A DNA stretch of 64,000 bases from Dictyophora rubrovolvata (lineage: Eukaryota > Basidiomycota > Agaricomycetes > Phallales > Phallaceae). Shown piece after piece: positions 22,058 through 32,957 of this stretch (the first letter of the stretch is position 1; every line of letters starts with the position of its first letter). The DNA is taken from contig CP114123.1 in assembly GCA_029959195.1 (NCBI GenBank), forward strand, positions 744,001 through 808,000, written 5' to 3'. The position numbers and the translations under genes were made by a program. The notes beneath the pieces are model-generated. The model searched no databases and was not told the origin of the DNA. It was given only the letters and a program-made list of their open reading frames with translations.

Positions 22058-25000
22058 ATGTGGACTGAGAAGCCCCGCCATGTCCGACTTCAAAATGATG
22101 AAGCTTGGTGTGGCTTTTGTGCGCGCGTCAGGAAGAGACGTCGGATGGACAGACACATTGAAAGTTGTCGGTACCAATCCTTAGACCAACCACCCTCACC
22201 ACAGGCAAACCCTCAGGATCTACCAACAGATCCAATTGCCAATTATTTCCAGGCTGCTGGATCAACATTCCCTTCAGGCCCAGATGAAGCGCCAGGTATT
22301 TCCTAGTCAAATGATTACTTTATGCAAAACTGACTATGTTTCTCAGATGAACCTGAGTCGGAAGAAGAACCTGAGTCAGAAGAGGAAGCTTACAATCTAC
22401 ATCAAGATGGCAGGCGAGCTGACAATGGCCCGCAAGAATTCATACGCATCATTCCGCATCCAGACAGTGGATCTCCCCCCACCATAATTGCATTGGATAA
22501 ACCGGATGAACCGGATCAACAACGGCCATTACCTCAACGTCGTCCTGGACCTAGTCCCCATGACAGCCAACCTTGGGCTCCCTTTCGAACACGAGCCGAT
22601 TTCGAATTCTGTCGCATGACGGTCTCAAAAGCACTTGACCGAGAGACCATAGAAGTACTATTAGAAGGATTTAATGGTCGGTGGGCACATGAGACGGATA
22701 TAACTATCAAGAACTACAAAGATTATCAGAAGTCTTTGGCTGCCGCTCGTAAATTCGGCGTTCAAGTAAGTGTGCATCAGTTGCCTCCCTCAAGACATTC
22801 TGACTCTGAAACAAACAACCGGAGTTTGAAGAAGCAAAAGTCACGCATAACTTCAAGGGCAAAGACTATACCTTCACCTTTCAATACCGCGACCCGTGGC
22901 GATGCGTATTAGACATAGTAACCGATCCGACATTAGCAGAATCCATTTCTTGGTATCCTGTTGAGAAGTGGCTATATCATAAGGGACGGATTACTCGGAT
23001 ATATGATGAACTCAATACTGGCCAGCGCTGGTGGGAAATTCAGGTAAATAACCTCTCATTGCGAGTTCTGTCTCATGCAATTCTCTCTGACTTCACCAGA
23101 GCTCTCTGCCTAAAGAGCCCGGGCATCCCCATTGTTTCCTGCCACTACACTTGTGGCTTGATAAAAGCAGTGTAGCGAAGACTGTCACCAAACACCCTAT
23201 AATCCTGCGTGCCGGTTTCCTCCCAAGCGCGATTCGCAACAGCTCTGGCAATGGCGGAGGTGTCCTCATTGGATACATGCCCATAGTATGTGATTATTTA
23301 TTTACTCACCTAATGTGATGTACCTGACATATCCGCAGATTTCAGAAACCCATAGTTCAGTCGAAGAAGAAGATGACTCTATGACCTCTGTAGAGTTCGC
23401 GAGGTTCAAGAGAGAAGTCTACCACAAGATTCACCATGTCATTTTTCGCACAATTCGCCGGCACTCCCACAATGGCGAAGCGGTCATTTGTGGTGATGCA
23501 TTCACTCGGATCTTGCATTTCGGAATCTTCATTCATGCCATTGACAATGAAGAGGCGTGTTGCATATGTGGAACGCGCGGAGCTCAAGCCAATCATCCTT
23601 GCCCACGTTGCCTAGCTCATCGTCTCTCACTCACACAACTAACAATATCACCCACACTTCGAACTCCGGAACACATGAAAGCAGTCTTTGAAGAAGCTTT
23701 AATGTTGCCCACCACTGCGGCTGAAAAGCTCCTCCGGGACTCAGGACTACATTTAGTGAAGGTAAGTACTTGTGCTCCTGAATCAATCTGGGATTAAAGT
23801 GTCTCCAGAATGCATTTTGGAGTATCGCCAACTCCGATCCATACTTCGCATATTCCTACGATATGCTACATGCCATGGACTCTGGCGAATGGGGCAAACA
23901 CCAGTGGGTGTTACTGACAGACAATATACTAAATACGCAGGAGCTGAGGCAACTTTCCCTCAAGTAAGCACCTTTAGCAATGCACAGTCTCCGCTTATTT
24001 TAAATTCTAACCTTTCAAGCATGCGGGATATCCCCCGATGGCGTTCACTCAAGCATTTCAATCATGTCACGGGTGTAGATTTTGCGGATGGCAACAGCTA
24101 TCGTGACATATTGAAGGTATGTATTCCACTACTGTTAACGACTCCTATTTATTAATAATTATCAGGGCATTGTCTTTTGCTTAGCGAGCATCCTCCCCGC
24201 AAATTCGCCAGTCATACATTGCTTCCGTACCTTGGCTGTCATTCGAAGTCTTGCTGTCCTTCGCCCCGTCTCCCAAGAACATATATCGTATCTAATTGAG
24301 TGTCTCCCTACTTATGAAAAGTATTGTGCGGTGAGTGCCCAACCATGTCACTTAAGCCTAACTATGTACTGATGATTCAGGAATTAACACGACTTTATGG
24401 TAAAAATTATGCTTACCCAAAACATCATGCCCTCGTCCATCTGCCCTTTGATTTAAAAATGAAGGGATCTACGGATAACTACACAACGCGGCCCGGAGAA
24501 GGGTTTCAGCAAGAGGTCCAGCAAGCTTATGATCAGACGAATTTTCGGGACACGGAGAAACAGGTACGCAACTACTTTACAGTCTATTTTCCCCAAATGA
24601 ACTTATCAAATATGTTAGATGACCCGGATCGATGAAAACCAAGAGGCAATAGCAAGAATAACCCTTGCTGTCAACGAGTATGACAAGGCTGAACAAATGG
24701 CTACTGAGGAGGAGGCTGATAATGATGGTGACAAACCGCCGCCGCCAGTAATAGAAAGCGGTCATTGGAAATTGGGATCCCCGTTACCCGCAGTTTCTGC
24801 AGAGCAGTGGGAGTTAGATGCGGTTGGGAGACGTCCTTTCAATCAGTTTGAGAGCCGACTGAGGGCATTTTTAACTGAATTTTTACCGGAGAGCGAACAG
24901 CCGTTAAATTCATTCAAGGTGTGTTTTTGGGTGGTCCGATGTCACGTCTTAATGGTTTTTAGGTTGAACCATATCGATGTCTATATCTCAAGTACCGCTC

Positions 25001-25403
25001 TTTAGAAAACTGGCAAGAAAAAGAAGACATCTTGCGATGTAATTCTGAATTCTTTGGTCAACCCCGTTATGACTGTGTTGTGATCAACACCGAACCTATA
25101 TCTTTTGGTCGCATTCACGCGTTATTGACCTTCAAAAGTCGCTCTCGGAACTCCCATAATATCGCATTAATAACATACTTGGAACCCTCGACATGGAAAC
25201 CCAAGACGAAATGGGAGGGTTGCCAGGTCTTCAAAGAGTCCAATAGAGCTGAGTTTGTCTTCGCAAAATATCTCATCCGCGGCTGCCACATGATCCCGGC
25301 CTTCGACAAGTCAGGCAGAATTTTTTATCTCAATGATTTAGTGGACTCGGATGCTTTTCTTCGTTTTTTCTTGCAGACACGGCTCCGCCAAACGGATATA
25401 TGA
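22058..25403 (+). CDS. Plavaka-type transposase
   Basis: Eleven exons (22058-22295, 22347-22765, 22825-23043, 23100-23285, 23339-23761, 23809-23963, 24020-24116, 24166-24330, 24381-24563, 24619-24918, 24963-25403) join in phase to 941 residues without a stop. N-terminus: a C2HC finger (CGFCARVRKRRRMDRHIESC). Core landmarks of the family: WYPVEKWLYHKGRITRIYDE; LHLWLDKSS with a candidate catalytic Asp at ~313; AVICGDAF with a second Asp at ~407; and a Cys cluster CCICGTRG/PCPRC that may bind zinc. Then LPRWRSL-type MRDIPRWRSLKHFNHVTGV, YPKHHALVHLPFDLKMKGS and a C-terminal domain with ILRCNSEFFGQPRYDCVV. It cuts and pastes the element by binding its termini. The exon 3 acceptor (CGGAG) is the weakest site. 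Confidence 0.85.
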
Positions 25404-25728
25404 CACGACACGATTTAATCTTATGTATATATATATAGGAGAAATAAAGTGTTTACAAATTTCTATACAGTTGTTACCAACAACACTCAAAACTTAATTA
25501 GTATTCGTTAGTCGCCAACGGTGGGGCCCTGCCAGCTCGCATCAGGCAGTTAGTAGTAGTCGGTCGCCATCAGGACCTTCGGGCTCGGTCAGGTTGGGGC
25601 TTTGCCGGTCTCCGTCACTCGTGGCCGGTCTCCAACAGTCTCCTTCAGTCGCCGTCAGTCACCGTCAGGACCTTCAGGCTCGGTCAGATTGGGACGTGCC
25701 AGATCAGGCGCGGGCGATTTTTGCGACA
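25404..25728. repeat. Right subterminal region and terminal inverted repeat
   Basis: Non-coding; rich in GTCAG/TCAGGACCTTC words around 25540-25700, closing with the inverted repeat 25715-25728. Confidence 0.6.
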
Positions 25729-26335
25729 TTGGATTCGTCAATCGTTAATATTAATCATCGCGTGGAGAGACAATCTTATCAACGACAAATACACACCGCT
25801 GCCGCACAGCAACTTCCCGGGCCAAAGAATACCATAACCCGTCGGTGTGATGAGTTCAAATCCTGAACATGAACCTTTCGTCCACTTGGTGGCAGCGAAT
25901 GATTGTCCTACATGTTAACATCAAGTTCCCACGCCTAGCAAAATAGCGTGACGTGGTTGTTTTTTTTATCCTATCTAGTGTTCCTCCTTGTTCCTCTGGA
26001 ACGTACCTATGTGATGGGTCCCGAAGACTTCTCCAGGCAGCCGGCTCTCCCTGCATCGACACCCACAACTTCATTAATCATTACCCGCCCCCTCAACTAA
26101 TTTCGCACATGCCTATACCATTGAAAGCCTATCTCTCAGCGACGTGATGAAGAACTGTCGCAACTAGCGGTTATGGTTTAGATAGAACTTGTTATTTAGT
26201 GCTCGAAATATAGAGCTTTATATACAAAATTATAAATATGAAAAAGGTAAAAACTAACTACCGGGATTTATAATATTTTACTAAGACTTAACTAATGCGT
26301 CGTCGGCGACGACGCAATATTAATTTGACTGTTAG
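25729..26335. other. Flank of the Plavaka element, no gene recognised
   Basis: AT-rich. It contains the short palindrome at 26297-26315 (gcgtcgtcg, one base, cgacgacgc). Confidence 0.5.
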
Positions 26336-27333
26336 CCGGCGACTCCGATACCAACAAGAACAAACATGTGACAGAATTATTCGACAGATTCCTTCAAGCC
26401 TCAAGCAGGGTTGCATTACTCGCCGGAGAGCTTGGTACACTACACCAGGATTATCGAGACTTACGCGACGAATATGATCAGATGAAGAGTAGCTACCTTG
26501 AGTTATTACATGATCAAGCAACTCAAACAAAAAAAAGAAATTCGACTCTGTAAGTATTCTTTATGGTTGAATGATCTTGCGGAGACTGATAGAGCGTATA
26601 TTATGCAGCACATTAGATACCATCCGTTCGACCTTTTCTCTCTCCCCAAGCGACTCTGCATCAGTGGCAGAATCTGCGACACCCACACTCATCAATCAAC
26701 CCGTAGTGCGACCAGACGAATATCCCCAGGAAGTACTCTGGAACCTCCAAGACATGCGAAGCTGCCCCCATTTCAAAATAACTTCTCACAACAAGTCACG
26801 TTCACCAGTTCATCGTTGCCTTCGTACACTGACGGGATCAATTATCTCGGAGTCTCAATGGATCGATATCAGACACCATGCCACTGCAATCGTTCGAGAA
26901 ATCCTCCATCCTCTCGCCAAACATTCGTCTGATAACTCCACCTTTCGTAAAAATTACTTCAGGGAAAACTGGCCTAGGAAGTGGGAAGATGCGATAGCCA
27001 AAATCGAAGCTCGACACCCGATTTTGAGGCTCTGCTCTTTTCACTGGAAGGCGGACCTCGTCCTAAAACACATCCTCGTTTCATCCCCGGGCAAGATTAC
27101 AACCACGCCGCCACCGCCACCACTATCATTGCCGCCGCCTGAAACCGCACCAACACCATCATCCTCACTGTCAGAAAATCCATGCGCAGACCCTATCATT
27201 CTGAACATAAAATACAGCTCAGCTTTCAGGAAGCACGTGAGAAGAAAAGAAGGTACACTAGTATGTCGCCTTTTTTTTCAATGTATGTCTTCACCTATCA
27301 ATATCAATAGAACGCAGTACGCCAGATATATAG
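26336..27333 (+). CDS. Unrecognised multi-exon gene, possible mobile-element passenger
   Basis: Coding exons 26336-26549, 26651-27252 and 27311-27333 join in phase; the start is unresolved, as the first visible exon begins after an acceptor (gttag) and has no ATG. About 279 residues are visible. The N-terminal part is a coiled coil (VALLAGELGTLHQDYRDLRD). The centre has LWNLQDMRSCPHFK, SQWIDIRHHATAIVREIL and EDAIAKIEARHPILRLCSFH followed by WKADLVLKHIL. A Pro-rich stretch precedes the end. From memory, similar 'LC..HWKA' proteins recur in agaricomycete genomes, but I know no function. It could belong to another transposon. Confidence 0.5.
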
Positions 27334-27739
27334 GCCATTGCGGTCTCCCCTGTATTAATGGATGCAGATGCGGATTAAATATACTCAAGATTTGTCATAA
27401 TGCACTCTAGTCTTTGGGTCTAATACTAAACCTTCTCTTTACATGGGATTTTATTTCCTTCTTATTCATTCCCGGGATAAGCTAGCATCAGTACGCATCG
27501 CTTTGCCTAGAAAGTATGAGTCTCTCACCCGCTCGGTATTTCCGTATAGACTTTTGGATCTCGTCCAGCGATTCTAATTTCTCATCTTAGACACGTAGTA
27601 AATCGTCGCCCAGTTCTTGCATGAAGAGTTTCCTATCGAAATCCCTCAGAATGCGTGTGAACGATTCAGACGTTTGTGTTAACCGGGTGTTGTCAATGGA
27701 CGCGGTAAATTAAATCTCGTCCCTTCACGGTCGTATGCC
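27334..27739. other. Possible relic of coding sequence (minus strand)
   Basis: Around 27490-27685 the minus strand reads as a plausible protein piece (TSESFTRILRDFDRKLFMQE, LESLDEIQKSIRKYRAGERL) with an internal stop between the two parts. No family recognised. Confidence 0.3.
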
Positions 27740-28058
27740 AGAGATCACCGTCATCGTCAATTTGAACGCCAGCTAAGTTCGCCTCGGACACGGCCAGCTC
27801 ATCACCAATGTTCAATAAGCTCCGTAGGAAAAGAAAATGCTGGCAAGCTTTGACTTGAGAACAAGGTAGCACTACGAGTTACCTACATACATATTATCAC
27901 CTGCAGAATATTTGTTTTGGTGTATCCATACTACTATGGGTTTGTTCGGATTTTCCTAACCTCTTATTTCATTTGGTGGTCGCAGGAATAGAGAAGAGGA
28001 ATACTAATTCTATAATCATAGTTCCGACTAGTATTCCCCCGGATCCGTAGGCGATTCA
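27740..28058 (+). repeat. Dispersed repeat, copy 1
   Basis: Matches 32505-32790 in the same orientation, including 'ggaaaagaaaatgctggcaa' and 'ggtagcactacgagttacct' blocks. In copy 1 the match breaks at about 28059, where the LTR-type element starts, so this repeat was the insertion target. Confidence 0.75.
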
Positions 28059-29330
28059 ACACGTGGCCCTTAGCGCGCAGCGCAGTCTTTTCCCCCTTCC
28101 TTTGTCCGCGTTCCATCTTCGTTTGTCCTCACGAACACTCTTTTTATGACCATATCGTTCGTTTTCCCTTACGGACGCTCCTTTATGTCCAGATTTCTTT
28201 TATCGTTTCTTTCTTTATTTCCTCAGCTTCGTTATTGGTAGTCCTCAAAGTCTATTTGTTTTTAAAAACCCCTATTTTTATCTTATACATCATCGTATTA
28301 TCCCTTGAGTCTTGAGACTTTCGGACATATTTCCCTCACGATATATTCTGTCATCGTCTATCTACGCAGTAGGTAGCCGACTTACATATTGGAGCCCCAC
28401 CCTTCGTCTGACAGTCTAACAGTCTGAATCGACACTCTCCGACGAATTGGCTAACAGCGGGAAACTCCGAGCAACCACCCGGACCGAGTCCGAATCCGAA
28501 CTAGAGAACGTCAGGAGCGGGTCTTTATCTGCTACAACCAGAGTTACTGGGATCGTAACCACCTCCTACGCATTTGAATAGTCCACAACTGTCCTTTCCC
28601 CAAGTCAATCTATCACACAGGACGATCGTTCTGCCAACGGAACTGCACACCCAGGCTCAAGACAGAAAACATGGCTGCGACCACTTCCTCAACGCTTATG
28701 CTATTACCGGGATCAGCGTCTGCTCCCACGACCTTTGACGGCAATGAGGAAGACATATCCGAGTTTCTTGAATACTTTATTTATTGCGCTGACATGGCAC
28801 AGCTTCCCTCCGCCGAGCGAGTGTCGTTTTTCTTCCGGTACCTGTCCAAGGAGCAGAAAGACTTCTTCCGTGTTCTGGACGGCTACACCACGAAAGACTG
28901 GGTAACCTTTGAAAAATCAATCAGAGAGGAGGACAAGAAACAAACTAAGCGTAGGCTATTAACATTGGTGGGAAACACAACACAGACACCGATTAAAACT
29001 GCGCAACAGTTGCGCGAGTCAAAAACCGGACGATGTCCGAGAACGACAGTGCGGCATATTTCTGGTGCGGACTTCACGAGCAAACGAGGAATGAGCTATT
29101 CCCCGAGCTTCGTATACGCTTTCCGGAACACCCACGAGACCAATTTCACTCTATTACCGAAGTAGTCGAAGCGGGATCAGATCTTTTTGTTACTGATGTC
29201 TGGTACAGGAACTTACCAATGGACATCCCCAACCCCAAACGCCCAGCAACAATACACAACCAGTTAATCGAGCGAAACCATCACTGTCCATGTAGTACAC
29301 CCTGTATCGCTTTCAGCGTGATACTATGAA
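28059..29330 (+). mobile_element. Broken Gypsy-like LTR retrotransposon fossil
   Basis: An LTR-like segment (about 28059-28395) is followed by a leader and part of a gag-like reading frame beginning at the ATG 28671 (motifs APTTFDGNEEDISEFLEYF and RYLSKEQKDFF, typical of fungal Ty3/Gypsy gag). No protease, reverse transcriptase, integrase or second LTR is present. The element is broken and only its 5' part survives. It inserted into an older dispersed repeat. Confidence 0.6.
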
Positions 29331-29441
29331 GTCGAGCTGCTGGACGGGGGTGGCATAGCGGTGTTTTCAGGATGTGTGTTCATGTGGTGGTCGGGTCGGA
29401 AAAATGTCAGTCGCGTTTGAATCGTGACGCGGGGTGTATCT
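29326..29441 (-). repeat. Dispersed repeat, inverted relative to 32791-32957
   Basis: The reverse complement shares 'cgattcaaacgcgactgaca', 'ttttccgacc', 'acatgaacacac' and 'ccgtccagcagctc' blocks with 32791-32957, which carries extra insertions. Confidence 0.75.
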
Positions 29442-29454
29442 TTTTATGTAGAAT

Positions 29455-29510
29455 ATTAGTTCACCTCGTAATTGACAACCTTGTATATTGACACAGCTCA
29501 TTATATGATC
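29455..29510 (+). repeat. Short repeat shared with 33168-33235
   Basis: 'tagttcacctcgt-attgacaa' and 'cagctcattata' blocks recur in the same orientation near 33168-33235. Confidence 0.65.
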
Positions 29511-29554
29511 CTCATCTCTCATTCAAAGAGCAATGGAACACGACGCGGATGTCA

Positions 29555-31870
29555 ATGCAAATTTAGATGGTTATACTACTTAAGTTCTCGCTTTGTATTG
29601 ATTTACATCACAAAAAACACTTGTTACTTGCTTCATCTTCATCATTAATTATACCCAACAATCTAGCTTTTATTTGAATTCCCTATAAAAAAGTACATGT
29701 CAATATCTAACTGAATCTGTACACTAAATTAAACTGACCAGTGTCTTCGAATAATACCTCGACGTTACGAAATCCCCAATGGCCCACCAAATCTAAGTAA
29801 ATTTATTGAAACTCTATCAAACCACAACAAAGTTGTTGAACTCACTCCAGGATGTCCCGAAGGCGTATACGCCCTTCTCAGTTCATGAACTTCATTAAAT
29901 CCCCAAATAGGCGTAATCTTGTTCGTAATATCCTCTCCTAAAATCGGTAAAATAGCATTCTTCACGGGTTCGTAGCCCGTAGCGAAAATAACAGCATCAG
30001 CTGGTAAAAACGAGCCGTCTTTAAATACTAAACCATCCGCGGTAAAACGTTCTGGTTCTCCACGCTTGATTTTGATGTCGCCCTTGATAATTAAATCGGC
30101 AGCACCGATATCCATTGCTAATAAAAACGAAAGTCATGGAGAAAGATTTGTTAAGTTTAAAGCGACGTACAATATCCTGTAAGGTCATTCAGGTTAGAGT
30201 CGGTTCAAAGAGATTATGAGGTGAGTTTACCTCCCAGTCGCTGAAACACTCTGACAAACTGCCCCGCCCCTTCTTCACCTTCATTCACATTCAACCCAGC
30301 TTTCAAAAGGCCCTCAATCATATCCTTCTGATCCGCAATCCGTTTTTCCTTTCCCGCAATCCCAAACTCTTTCAACAAACCGATAGAAATACCAGCAGCT
30401 CGGAAATCCGCGTTTCTCAAGTTAGCATCAAGAGGATACGCCACGTCGAACACCGTCTTATGCATATATTCAGCAGAAATAACGATGAGACTGGATCGTT
30501 GAACCATTGTAACTGATTTGGCGTTGTGCAATGCTAGGTTTTGACAGATATCTGCGGATGTTTGACAGGCCCCTACGACGATCACGTTTTTGTCTGCGTA
30601 GGGTTGATATCCTCTGTAATTAGTCGCGTGGATTTTGGGTCCATTGAATAGATCGGCGTCGGGAAGAGGAGGAACGTATGGTTTGCCGAATGTTCCAATG
30701 GCTAATACAATATGGTAGGGTCTAAGTGTGACCCTTTCACCGTCCTTCAGGACTTCGACTGTCCATCGTCTAGTGGCGGGATCATAAGAGGGTGTTGGAA
30801 GGATAGTCGAGCGGTTCCAGATTACCAAATCCTGATTCATGGAATATTGTTCGAGCATACTGGCTACTTTGTCTTTCGGAGTCCACTTCGGCCAGTTGTT
30901 CGGAAATTTGGTGTATAAAACTTGACAAAAAGTGTGAGAGAAAGTGGTAAAATTGGGATTGCTGAGAGACATACGGGTATGGTGTGATTTGGGAGTATGT
31001 AGTGTTAAACTTGGATAACGTTCTCGCCAGTTGTCTCCAACCCTATCCGATTGTTCTAATAATAAAGTAGGTATATTCATTTGACGGAATCTCGCCCCGA
31101 CGTGAAGGCCACTTTGAGCGGCGCCCACTGAATAGGAATGGTAAGCATGCAAACATATCTTATGATAGTAAGTACATACAAATGATAACGTGAGGATCTT
31201 GTTCAATCTTTTTCTTCTCTTCTTCATAAACATCCAGCCAAGTTTTCCGATGTGCATCGTAATATCCACTAGGTACTTGAGCGTCCTCCTCGTGTCCTTT
31301 CAGATCAACAGCACAAAAATAAACAGACAATGCCTTCCATGTCCCCTCTAATTCTTGTAACAAAATATACCCTCTTCCCCAAACCAGAGGAGTATTAAAT
31401 GTGAAAGAGGCTTCAACAGCATGTCCACCGAAAGCAAATCCAGGCTGAATCCCATCCGGGCCTTCGAGAAGTAAATTCGTAATCTGAGCTTTCTCCAAAT
31501 GTTTAGTTAGATATTCTTCGATATCATTATGTCCTCTCAGTGAACGACAATTCCATTCGAAAACGAGATTGTCGCGGAGCCAACCGTTTGGCAAGAACAA
31601 GGGGGTTAGACCGCGAACATCACCAGAACCGATGTATTCAGTGAATTTTTCAAACCAATCAGTGATTATGATAGAAGGATTTTGCATGGCGCTTTGAACT
31701 AGAGCTGTTATCAGACTCTGGACTTATACTTATATATGTCATGTCTATCGTGTGAAAGAAGGGCTATGGTGTGGGAGGTGTACTGGGACTGGTCAGTACA
31801 TTGCTTCGAATTCTTTGCACATGTGTTTACCTGACTAATAAGTGGATATCATTTCTATATCCGAAGTTCA
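29555..31870. repeat. Segmental duplication, unit B (FMO plus flanks)
   Basis: Copy of 15063-17405. Its left end (around 29555-29600) still carries the sequence that in unit A forms the spacer next to the ORC2 start codon, although no ORC2 gene is here. Confidence 0.85.
29608..31687 (-). CDS. FAD-dependent monooxygenase with N-terminal NTF2-like domain, copy B
   Basis: Same six-exon structure as copy A, with the same six-base micro-exon (near 30173-30178), and all junctions intact. About 603 residues. The stop has moved to TGA at 29608 by a substitution, at the same position in the protein. Motifs: GAAQSGLHVG, RVGDNWRERYPSLTLHTP, VGACQTSADI (Ser of copy A's NADPH motif is Cys), FATGY. The cluster of changes ITCAKY to VISAEY lies after the NADPH motif and may alter substrate or cofactor contacts. 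It is likely a functional paralogue and appears to be the derived copy. Confidence 0.85.
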
Positions 31871-31932
31871 TTTGGAAATGAACTAACGGTGGTCCGAGCA
31901 GGCCGATTGTGTACTATTGGCAATTCAACAAC

Positions 31933-32085
31933 CAGCCAACGCGTCCGGCATCTCTTCTGATCTGCAAGTTGAGATCAATTGCAATGATAAGGTGCAAACG
32001 TAGTAGAGGTTTATTCAAAAAGTAGGTGAGGTCCTCGAAAATGATTGGAACGGTGCCGTTCTTGATCTCTGCCTATTATGCATCA
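31933..32085 (-). repeat. Dispersed repeat next to FMO copy B (inverted)
   Basis: Inverted match to 17405-17572, so the same sequence flanks the upstream side of both FMO copies, but in opposite orientation. Confidence 0.7.
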
Positions 32086-32411
32086 TCAAGTCTGATATGA
32101 ATGAGCTCTGTTATGACGTACTAACTTGAGTAGAATACAATTATAGCCTCTAGATTATAGTTAGGTTTATTCAGGCGGGTAATATTGAGAAGCACCTTTC
32201 GTTCCTTCGAAAAGGCATATGCGAAAATAACCGGATCAGAACTAAAATAAAGTTAGAAAAAGACATGCTTATGAGATTGAAAGCTGAGACGAGTTGCCAG
32301 ACTCACTTCCGTTGGATGAACAGACAACTCGAACAGCTGCTGCGCGGTAGGGCCTGTTTATTCCCCTTTTTTTTTTTACTTTATTCAGCGAATGAGAGGG
32401 CGACAATGATC

Positions 32412-32433
32412 ACTTCGACACATGTGTCGAAGT
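32412..32433. repeat. Perfect 22-base palindrome
   Basis: acttcgacaca followed by tgtgtcgaagt, with no spacer. Possibly a binding site for a dimeric protein or a remnant of an element end. Confidence 0.8.
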
Positions 32434-32504
32434 CACAGTCATGATGGACAGACAAGATGGCTCGGCAAACCCCGATAAAACCGCCAGACCCGGGAGTCAC
32501 CACG

Positions 32505-32790
32505 GTCCACCGTCGTCAACTTGAACGCCAGCTTCGCCTCGGACACGGCCAGCTCAACAGTAATGTTCAACAAACTCTACAGGAAAAGAAAATGCTGGCA
32601 AGCTTTGACTTAAAAACAAGGTAGCACTACGAGTTACCTACATATTATCACCTGCATTTGCGTTTTGGTGTATCTATACTACTGTGGTCTGTCCGGATTT
32701 TCTCGTCAATTGCCCTCTTATCTCATGAATACTTATTCTATCATCGTATCGCCGACTAGCATTCCTCCGTAGGCGATTCAAAAGAAAGAA
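32505..32790 (+). repeat. Dispersed repeat, copy 2
   Basis: Uninterrupted counterpart of 27740-28058; it shows the site as it was without the LTR-type insertion. Confidence 0.75.
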
Positions 32791-32957
32791 ACACCCCGCA
32801 TCGCGATTCAAACGCGACTGACATTTTTCCGACCGTCACATGAACACACGTATTGATATACTCACAGTGAGACATGTAAACACCGTGATATCACATTCCC
32901 TCCGTCTACTCAGGTGTGCCACGCGCGACCCCGTCCAGCAGCTCAACCGACTTCATG
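32791..32957 (+). repeat. Dispersed repeat, counterpart of 29326-29441
   Basis: Longer copy with insertions of roughly 40-50 bases relative to the inverted copy. Confidence 0.7.

Larger units (their letters stand above)
17717..25728 (+). mobile_element. Plavaka-type (EnSpm/CACTA-related) DNA transposon, apparently whole
   Basis: An 8.0 kb element bounded by 14-base perfect terminal inverted repeats (17717-17730 and 25715-25728, TGTCGCAAAAATCG), with similarity continuing into the next ~25 bases. A TT on each side could be a 2-base target duplication. Both subterminal regions are dense in GATCAGG/TCAGG words (17735-17960 and 25540-25710), a likely transposase-binding array. Inside are four multi-exon genes with open, phase-consistent frames: 18139-18598 (minus), 18679-19266 (plus), 19321-21468 (minus), 22058-25403 (plus). 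The class is assigned from the transposase. The termini do not start with CACTA, which is allowed for Plavaka-like elements as far as I know. No internal damage was seen, so it may be young or active. Confidence 0.8.

Noticed and set aside
25835-25860. tRNA B-box-like word (gttcaaatcc)
   Set aside because: No complementary T-stem, no A box at the right distance and no acceptor stem.
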